Of a DNA stretch of 64,000 nucleotides, positions 59,201-64,000 are shown one piece after another; position 1 is the first letter of the stretch, and each line of letters opens with the position of its first letter. The position numbers and the translations under genes were made by a program. Origin of the DNA: Bimastos eiseni. Its lineage: Eukaryota; Annelida; Clitellata; Crassiclitellata; Lumbricidae. The DNA lies in NCBI GenBank assembly GCA_959347315.1, contig OY365822.1:7400714-7464713 (forward strand). Direction: 5' to 3'. The notes beneath the pieces were generated by a model. That model did no database searches. It worked only from the letters and a program-made list of their open reading frames with translations, and was not told the origin of the DNA.

Positions 59201-61696
59201 CCTGTTTTTTCATGCGAAGAAGCCGTTTCGCTTTTGTCCATAAGTTCTCCATTCTTTCTTTTAGTCGGTGAAGGTGAAAGATCCGTGGGTCCGCTTTTGT
59301 CCAGCGATTGCGAGTCCTCAACTTCTGCACCGGTTCCCGACTTGTCCGGAGATTTCTTTGCACGTTTTGCAGGTGGCTCCAGGCCTTCGCCAAACGATTC
59401 TTCTCCGTCTTTAGATGCTCGGTGCCTCTTTTGTCTTGGAATCCTTGGAGTGTTCTGGAAGGTCACCAGCTTCTGAAAGCGATCTTCCCGCATCAGTGGA
59501 TAGGAGGCTTCTGCAGCTGCTACGCCGATTTTCCAGGCATTGAGGCGGAACGGTGAAATCTCGTACAGCTTGCGATCCTTCTTTTGGATGGTCACCATTT
59601 CAGCGCAGAACTTCTCGAATGCGGCCGCACCTTCGTATGGGATGGTGGATGTCTCGTTGATCCAACCTCGTTCCTTCTCGTTTCCAAAGAAAAGAACATG
59701 GAACTGTCTAATTCCACCTGTAAAAGACAACACCTTGCCATGTAAGCAAGAAACGCATGACTGACTTTGGTACATGTGCAAAGCCTTTTTAGATAAACAC
59801 CTAGAATGCAACAATTAAACAGGTAAACTTTAAAAATGTAATGCAAGGTGCGACTGTGCTCTGGCAGAATGCCGACGATATATTTCTGGTCTGCAGATTC
59901 TTGTCTAAAAACAGCACAATTGAGAATAAAAAGTCTAAATTGTCATTTTTAAGGCTTTATGAGTTCTCTGTGATGTTTGTAATTGCTAAAGCGTCCCCAC
60001 GACCACATGACTGTGTTATTCCATAGGCAGACAATATAGAGTGAAAATCCTTTTTTAAATAGAATGCTGTACTTTTAAATGTATTGTACGCACACCAGAG
60101 TGCAGTTGGTTCAATAAAGAATATACTTACTTACTTATAATGCATAGCAGAATCATGTTTTCAAAACATAATTCAACTGTTTGTATAGACCCCTCTGAGA
60201 TTACTACCCCCATTGTCACCTGAATTTATTACGAGAACGTTTCACGAACCAGTTACAATTACATTTCCCGAACGTATGAGATACATTACAGAGACTGAAT
60301 CTTACGAGCTGCAACCCGAGTGTAGATTGTCGGTTCATGCGAATCGTAACCAACCATGCATGGCCACCACGGATGACCTGTGACCTTTGCCCACAGCATG
60401 TCCCCGATGACCCAACGTACGTTGTCAGGCAAAGCACTCAAAGACTCGCAGCCATGTGCCACAGCAGAGACTGGAGACTTGACTTCGTTGGCACTCGTTT
60501 CCTGCTAAGTAAAGATAATTCTATCGTCAGTAGAACAGGTCAAAAACCTTTACATATATATATATATGAGGAAGAAGATTAGCCTTTCTGACAATTTAAG
60601 ACGTATAATGTGCAAATGCTTACAATAAATTGTTTATCATCATGATACTTTTTTGCCTAGGACAAAGATTGCCTTGGCCGAACACCAGGCGTTTGCTGTT
60701 GCGGGTCCATCTACCTGGAAGGACCTTCCTCCCTTATTAAGGACTAAACTAATGACTGGCTTCTCTCCATCGGCTTCTCGCTCTTTGAAGGCGTTTCCTT
60801 TTCCCGGGGTTTTCTGTGCTGATAGCGCCTCTGAATAGTTATTCTGTGAGAGGCACTATAAAAATCTAAAGATACGATACAATAATGGTAGGTAATTTAG
60901 GCTTTTACATCATTTGACTTGTATTATTCCACAAACTCGAAATAACCTTTGTCAAGATTATAAAAAAAAGTATCATGATGATAAACAATTTATTGTAAGC
61001 ATTATGTCTCAAACTTAGGTAGATGTATTATCAATATCAGAGACACACCTGATTCGCTGGCCCAATCGGTGGCTGAGACAGAGTGGAGGTCGCAGAAGAT
61101 ACAGGAACCCCAGCATCAACAGCATCAAAACTCTGGATCTCCTGTATTATCTTCATGTCCCTCTTCATCTGCAGCTGTTTCCTCAGGTCTCCCTTTGTCT
61201 TCGTGCACCTCTGCCTGTTTCCTTCGATCTCGGCGGAGGAAATCGCATCTGCGTGAACATGATCGTCGACACCGTTCTCCTGCTGGCTTTCGTGGACTAA
61301 GGCAACCGACGCAACATCAACGGCCGGGTCTGCGGGATGATCGTCGACAATCGAAGAAGATTTTCTGATTGGGCTTTCACAGCGATTAGGACTCGAATTT
61401 CCCAACCCATTCGTATCTGCAGTCGTCATCATTCTCTGTCGCAATGGATGCTCCTCTGCCCCATTCTCCGCCTCAATGGTCATCACCATCTTGCCATTCA
61501 CTACAAGCTCTTTTCCTCCCAAACCATCCTTGCCGTTTTGGTCTTCTCCTGCACCCAAATTATGGAAAACTGACTCTTGTTCGGTCGGAGTCATTTCTAA
61601 GTCTTCCTTCGCTAGCTTTACCACCTGATCCAGGACTTGTTGACCGTTTACCAGCTGATCCCTGACCGGCGGTTTCTTAGGCGTCTCGTCTTTCAT
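46689..61696 (-). CDS. NSD: NSD-family histone-lysine N-methyltransferase (H3K36), complete, 18 coding exons
   Basis: Seen: exons 61696-61049, 60501-60306, 59717-59202, 58553-58447, 57576-57439, 56853-56610, 55888-55688, 54875-54696, 53883-53727, 53220-53092, 52458-52382, 51385-51282, 50918-50646, 49991-49870, 49659-49523, 49088-48982, 48135-47958 and 47245-46689. All are GT-AG and in frame: 4071 nt, 1356 residues, close to vertebrate NSD2. An in-frame TGA precedes the ATG by 9 nt. Order: PWWP1 (about 245-320), PHD1 (570-616), PHD2 (617-683), PHD3 (684-743), PHD4 and PWWP2 (744-865), AWS (about 910-960), SET (965-1080), post-SET (1085-1112), PHD5/C5HCH (1131-1225), tail. Known: NSD enzymes use S-adenosylmethionine to mono- and dimethylate histone H3 Lys36 in the nucleus. 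NHSC and ELTFNYN catalytic motifs are intact. No HMG box seen. Probably the single pre-duplication orthologue of NSD1/2/3. Confidence 0.93.
47380..47520. repeat. (CTGT/CTCT)n low-complexity tract
   Basis: In NSD intron 17. Confidence 0.85.
47958..48135 (-). CDS. NSD: NSD coding exon 17: nuclear signal and PHD5
   Basis: [12 protein letters not shown] (probable nuclear localisation signal), then [17 protein letters not shown] and [10 protein letters not shown] of PHD5. Donor G|gttagt. Confidence 0.93.
48166..48229. repeat. Dispersed repeat pair, copy 2
   Basis: See 45543-45606; same order of shared blocks, upstream of NSD exon 17. Confidence 0.6.
48445..48750. mobile_element. hAT-type MITE, family delta, 306 bp
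   Basis: Terminal inverted repeats CAATGTTTCCCAGACT and CAGTGTTTCCCTAACT, then GGGTCACGACCC. 8-bp flanks AAGTAAGG and AAGTAAGA (7 of 8). This pattern is a classic hAT end. Lies in NSD intron 16. Confidence 0.88.
48982..49088 (-). CDS. NSD: NSD coding exon 16: SET end and post-SET
   Basis: [19 protein letters not shown], then [16 protein letters not shown]: the catalytic Tyr strand and the CxC...C post-SET zinc site. Confidence 0.95.
49320..49364. repeat. 45-bp dispersed repeat (with 30840-30884)
   Basis: Identical at 44 of 45 positions to 30840-30884 in the same orientation. Confidence 0.75.
49440..49520. repeat. (GA)n / (CAGA)n tract
   Basis: Abuts the donor side of NSD exon 15 (49523). 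Confidence 0.88.
49523..49659 (-). CDS. NSD: NSD coding exon 15: SET catalytic core
   Basis: [39 protein letters not shown] and EDISAG. RFMNHSC is the SAM and active-site knot. The Tyr of the usual GNYSRF is Asn here, a position that also varies in other SET families. Confidence 0.95.
49870..49991 (-). CDS. NSD: NSD coding exon 14: SET
   Basis: [20 protein letters not shown] and [18 protein letters not shown] and YMLxIDxxR are core SET strands. Confidence 0.94.
50646..50918 (-). CDS. NSD: NSD coding exon 13: AWS domain and SET start
   Basis: [40 protein letters not shown] and HNQRF give the zinc-binding [15 protein letters not shown] opens SET (S-adenosylmethionine GWGL motif). Confidence 0.94.
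51057..51225 (-). mobile_element. tRNA-derived SINE, main family
   Basis: Reverse complement carries GTGGCACAGTGGCCGATTGG, TTAGAATGGTCGGC and the B box GGGTTCGATCCTC, then the shared body. In NSD intron 12. Confidence 0.65.
51282..51385 (-). CDS. NSD: NSD coding exon 12: helical linker to AWS
   Basis: [20 protein letters not shown], then [21 protein letters not shown] precedes AWS in known NSDs. Acceptor tgtttttag, donor AAG|gtgagc. Confidence 0.9.
51503..51894 (+). mobile_element. hAT-type MITE, family gamma, diverged copy C
   Basis: Left part ACATTCGCCTAGGC, right part CGTACTCGGTGGAAAATGTCC then a CAGGGAG terminus in reverse complement. Same order as copy B. No target duplication remains. 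Confidence 0.5.
52146..52366 (+). mobile_element. tRNA-derived SINE, main family, full-length copy
   Basis: GATTGGTTAGAGCGGTCGGC, GGTTCGACCCTC, CAGTCACTGTGTAGGGACC and CACTTCTGAGCAACATATG, ending near TTTCAAGAATTTTG, just upstream (plus sense) of NSD exon 11. Confidence 0.7.
52382..52458 (-). CDS. NSD: NSD coding exon 11: PWWP2 end
   Basis: 77 nt, [17 protein letters not shown] to FEATFRK, matching the (R)VFPYxEGD segment of NSD. Acceptor ttgcccctcag, donor G|gtatga. Confidence 0.88.
52600..52680. repeat. (TA)n microsatellite
   Basis: In NSD intron 10. Confidence 0.9.
52765..52835 (+). other. tRNA-like sequence
   Basis: GGGCCGTCGTATAATGGATA (A-box-like) and GAGTTCGAGGCCC (B-box-like) at tRNA spacing, but the stems do not pair well. 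Probably a tRNA pseudogene or a third SINE head, not a functional tRNA. Confidence 0.35.
53092..53220 (-). CDS. NSD: NSD coding exon 10: PWWP2
   Basis: [17 protein letters not shown], then [19 protein letters not shown]. Acceptor tttgttctgtag, donor AG|gtagac. Confidence 0.93.
53500..53600 (-). mobile_element. CR1-like LINE 3' end with (CAAT)n tail
   Basis: (CAAT)n, then CAGCACCCCTTCAAGATATC and ACCGAGACGCTCCTGGCC: the LINE 3' stem in reverse. Confidence 0.55.
53727..53883 (-). CDS. NSD: NSD coding exon 9: PHD4 end and PWWP2 start
   Basis: [26 protein letters not shown] and [18 protein letters not shown]. The donor AG|gtaaga falls inside the PWWP core. Confidence 0.92.
54110..54160 (-). mobile_element. 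CR1-like LINE 3' terminus
   Basis: (CAAT)n then GCAATTTATATAGCATCTC. Confidence 0.5.
54440..54690. repeat. Tandem repeat of ACTTAC(A/G)AT-type units
   Basis: Units of about 15-17 bp, CGACTTACTAATACAAC and variants, in NSD intron 8, ending next to the exon 8 donor at 54696. Confidence 0.85.
54696..54875 (-). CDS. NSD: NSD coding exon 8: PHD2-PHD3
   Basis: [20 protein letters not shown], then [15 protein letters not shown] and WCFLCSEG. CIRCPxAYHxGDxCxAAG is diagnostic of NSD. Confidence 0.93.
55545..55665. mobile_element. SINE body fragment and LINE 3' terminus side by side
   Basis: TTCAGAATTGCACACAAG to GCACGAAGGACTTGCTT is minus-strand main-family SINE body. TTGAAGGGGCGCTATATTAA then ATTGATCGAT is a plus-strand LINE end. 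Confidence 0.45.
55688..55888 (-). CDS. NSD: NSD coding exon 7: PHD2
   Basis: [30 protein letters not shown] and [14 protein letters not shown], the Cys/His-dense second PHD of NSD proteins. Acceptor ttccttcttacag, donor G|gtgagg. Confidence 0.92.
56388..56440 (-). mobile_element. CR1-like LINE 3' terminus
   Basis: GAATTTATATAGCACCTCTTG, the LINE terminal stem in reverse. A second copy lies at 56880-56905, inside NSD intron 5 next to the exon 6 acceptor. Confidence 0.45.
56610..56853 (-). CDS. NSD: NSD coding exon 6: PHD1
   Basis: After a linker, [32 protein letters not shown] and FTCDEC give the C4HC3 pattern of PHD1. Donor G|gtaaga. Confidence 0.9.
57439..57576 (-). CDS. NSD: NSD coding exon 5: linker
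   Basis: 46 codons, [18 protein letters not shown] to TDGETEIEK, acceptor ttatcttag, donor AAA|gtatgc. Phase 0 both ends and consistent with both neighbours. Confidence 0.75.
58035..58240. repeat. (TA)n followed by ACACATGTA-type repeat
   Basis: A TA block to about 58110, then irregular units containing TACACATGTA, a palindromic decamer. Confidence 0.85.
58447..58553 (-). CDS. NSD: NSD coding exon 4: linker
   Basis: 107 nt: [15 protein letters not shown] and onward to VEGVRYRPR. Acceptor ttgttgtacag, donor CGA|gtatgt. Basic and low complexity. Confidence 0.78.
58730..58825. repeat. Short tandem repeat
   Basis: Units of GAAAAGTATTTATGATTGATT, four to five copies. Confidence 0.8.
59202..59717 (-). 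CDS. NSD: NSD coding exon 3: PWWP1 end and basic linker
   Basis: [19 protein letters not shown] completes PWWP1 and a helical [11 protein letters not shown] segment follows. Then comes a Lys/Ser/Pro-rich linker with KRHR, AKRAKK and TKRKN, possible nuclear localisation signals. Confidence 0.9.
60177..60215 (-). mobile_element. CR1-like LINE 3' terminus
   Basis: TTTGTATAGACCCCTCTGAGA, diverged reverse copy of the terminal stem. Confidence 0.35.
60306..60501 (-). CDS. NSD: NSD coding exon 2: PWWP1 start
   Basis: Contains [20 protein letters not shown], the PWWP signature that reads H3K36 methylation and DNA. Donor C|gtaaga splits an Arg codon. Confidence 0.92.
60640..60885 (+). pseudogene. 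CR1-like LINE ORF2 C-terminus and 3' end
   Basis: Translates [29 protein letters not shown]... with SRSLKAFPF, then GTGAGAGGCACTATAAAAATC and an ATACGATACAATA tail. A 5'-truncated copy in NSD intron 1. Confidence 0.65.
61049..61696 (-). CDS. NSD: NSD coding exon 1: N-terminal region
   Basis: 216 residues, starting [15 protein letters not shown], polar and probably disordered, ending [10 protein letters not shown]. Donor CAG|gtgtgt. A splice acceptor (gtgttgcacag, exon start 61719) lies 23 bases upstream of the ATG, so at least one non-coding exon exists further right. Confidence 0.82.
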
Positions 61697-61719
61697 CGCG
61701 AATCTTCACCAATCCCTAA
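61697..61719 (-). other. NSD: NSD 5' UTR portion of exon
   Basis: 23 bases between the acceptor tgttgcacag and the ATG. Contains the in-frame TGA that fixes the start codon. Confidence 0.6.
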
Positions 61720-64000
61720 CTGTGCAACACAAAATTGTCAAAGAACAATTGATGCTGGTATTCTAAGCACACCATAATAATAGAACTAACAGAAATTTTG
61801 TTATACAATTTCATTATGATGTTCAAAAAGCACTCCTCCCATATAGTGATAATACAATTTAGAATAGAACTCAATACTGCCCTATTCACAATTAGTTCAG
61901 AAGTGCACACATGCACACACATCGACTGAGCAATTGAAGTCACAGTAACTTCTTGGACAAGGATTGAACCCGCACTCTTCCCGTTACAGGCCTACCGCTC
62001 TAATCAACACTTTCAAACACTGTTATTCTCTTAAAATAATCAACTGCTGATGTATAAGACATCTGACTTTTAATTAAATGCCAATTTCAGCATCTAACAC
62101 AACACAAAAAAACTAAATCATAAAACTAAACCATTCAGCTAACCCAGACTGGTACCCCGATCATAAAGTCATTCAAGTCTCTCAGTCTATGAGGGCAGAT
62201 GACCAGCCAACTTGCCTGCCTTCTGATCATCTCATCAGATATATAGACATACTAATTTTATAGCCGAGTTCACGAAGGATAATTGCTGCTCTAAGCCGCC
62301 ATATCTAATGCATACTGCCCTAAGTAAATCATTGCATTCTCACAACAAACATTATGCAATAAATGGAAATACAATACAATAAGGGGCACAAAAATTGCAT
62401 AAGATATCCTGACAGGGATTTGAACCCCACTCGAGTTAGTATGCTCACCATTAAATCATATCGTCCCTTAAATACTGCCTCATACTATCAAATCATAGCT
62501 TAATGGAAGGCATCTTCATAAGCTTGTTTTGACTATATCCTTCTTAGCATTAATAAGCTTCAACTAAATGAAATATTGTATGCCTACATGTGCCGCCATT
62601 GCCATTTTGAACCAATGGTGCCAATGTTCGACTACATAATATTATTATTCCTTGGCAAATCAACACAATCAGCTTTTACGAAGCACTGTTAAATATTATT
62701 TAAATTCAATATTTCTTAGCCCTATGATTGATCGTTTGGGTTACAGTACAATTTCACCGGTTAATGCGAGGAACTATTTTCATCAGAACTTCAAGACAAG
62801 GACCCACGAACATGGCAGTCCTTGCAGAATTATGGTGTCCCGAACGATGAAGTTTTCCTTCATCTTTACCGTTTTCGCGTAGTTCGCATTTTTTATATAA
62901 TCTAGCAACTTTACCAAATAAAAGTATAACGAAATTAAAAGTTTTGAATCGCGTAAAATGAAGAATATCCTTACAATTTTTGCAATCCTCCGGGCCCCGC
63001 ACAAGCGCGAGACAGCGGGAAGATACCTGAGTTTCATTGGCTGCTATATTTGGGGCAAGTATAATTTCTAACGCTCTCCAGCCAAAGACGTTGCGATTAA
63101 TTAGGTCACAGTCAAAACAAAATGGAAGATGGCAACAAAGCTTCGAAATTATCCTAATGATTTCAAGTAGTCACAGCAGAAATTTCGATAGGTTTACACA
63201 AGCAAAAGACAAACAAGTCATTTATCGTTACATATATCGTTACATATATCATTGTTGAATAAGGATCTACTATTCAGCCTTTATTTCTCCGCCGTTTTTC
63301 AATAATCTTTTGTAACATTTATAAATATGGTACCACTTTGATCAAAATGGACCCGTAACAGGTCAAACGCTGATCAATCACTACCCCAAATACCGATTTT
63401 AATATCTCGATCGATTGCTTATTTCAGAACACATAAAATAGTATTCGGCGAGTTGAACTACGCGAAAATAAAAGCAATTCTTACGTCCTAAAACCTCGAT
63501 TTGAAGCAATTTGGGTTGACACTACCGCACTAGTCTAATGCACGGTACACTGCTGTAGCCCAATCACATTTCACCACTTGCTGTCTGGTTAAGTTTTAAT
63601 TTAGATAAATTAACTTGGTAAATACAACCTATTTTCTCACAGTAAACATTACGTGCGACTTCCACTTACAGATTACGACTAGATGTACAATTACTTTTTC
63701 AAGTCAACAGTGTACCTGCATACATGTCTTTCAACCCTAGAATATTTTTTCAACAAAATCGGACAGATTTCTTAATTATTAAAAACTGAGGAGTTTTGAA
63801 TGTAATCAGAGCTATGTGCATAAATAAAATACATAAATTGGAATAGTTCTGACGAAACAATTGCTCAACATGGATTATTACATTCAGCACAGCCACTTAG
63901 CCACTCTGAGAGTGATTACAGAACGGTACGTAGGCTAACTTCCTATGCACTAATCAGCTCGTTTTCAACGGATTTTGTTTACTATTAGCAATGACGCATA
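61720..64000. other. Upstream region of NSD
   Basis: Should contain the non-coding first exon and promoter of NSD, but neither can be placed. AT-rich. ORFs at 62652-63258 are short, overlap on both strands and match no family. A SINE fragment lies at 61888-62010. Confidence 0.45.
61888..62010 (-). mobile_element. tRNA-derived SINE, main family, diverged
   Basis: Reverse complement has GATTAGAGCGGTAGGCC, GGGTTCAATCC and the CACTTCTGAAC end. Confidence 0.55.

Noticed and set aside
62652..63258. ORFs and a CCAAT-like motif (63036-63040) as an NSD first exon and promoter
   Set aside because: The only donor-like site lies about 10 bases from the CCAAT motif, too close for a plausible exon, and the ORFs match nothing.

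Overview
This is a 64 kb piece of an animal nuclear genome. It has spliced genes with GT-AG introns, long introns full of microsatellites, tRNA-derived SINEs, CR1-like LINE ends and hAT-type MITEs, and a 200-base run of N marking an assembly gap. The three protein genes are metazoan families, and the mobile elements look like those of marine invertebrates (non-vertebrate deuterostome or spiralian). I cannot fix the species from the sequence alone.

Layout. (1) 414-6935, minus strand: a complete synaptotagmin of the Syt12 type, in 8 coding exons predicting 524 residues. It has an N-terminal membrane anchor, a linker and two C2 domains that have lost most calcium ligands. Its introns hold very long tetranucleotide arrays. 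(2) 6936-19990: a gene-free stretch with the assembly gap, a degenerate satellite, minisatellites, MITEs and long AT, TG and trinucleotide arrays. (3) 20016-43194, plus strand: a synaptotagmin-like protein (Slp; granuphilin/bitesize type) in 12 coding exons predicting 1477 residues. It has a Rab-binding SHD1-zinc finger-SHD2 module, a very long acidic linker that is mostly one 2.5 kb exon, and tandem C2A and C2B domains. (4) 43195-46688: intergenic. (5) 46689-61696, minus strand: a complete NSD-family histone H3K36 methyltransferase in 18 coding exons predicting 1356 residues. The order is PWWP1, PHD1-4, PWWP2, AWS, SET, post-SET, PHD5/C5HCH. (6) 61720-64000: upstream sequence of NSD with no gene I can support.

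I rebuilt all three genes exon by exon. Every junction keeps reading frame, and all splice sites are canonical GT-AG except one possible GC donor in the Syt12-like gene. The two C2-domain exocytosis genes lie head to head about 13 kb apart. The Slp and NSD genes converge tail to tail about 3.5 kb apart. The first two products would act in vesicle docking and fusion; NSD is a chromatin enzyme with no evident functional tie to them.

Nothing here looks like a new enzymatic or defence system. The more unusual items are a repeat whose head resembles U2 snRNA, an intronic minisatellite whose unit carries both acceptor-like and donor-like splice sequences right after a real donor, a possible C2-less short isoform of Slp, and four separate hAT-type MITE families, most copies with recognisable 8-bp target duplications. 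All homology statements rest on recalled family motifs; no search was run.
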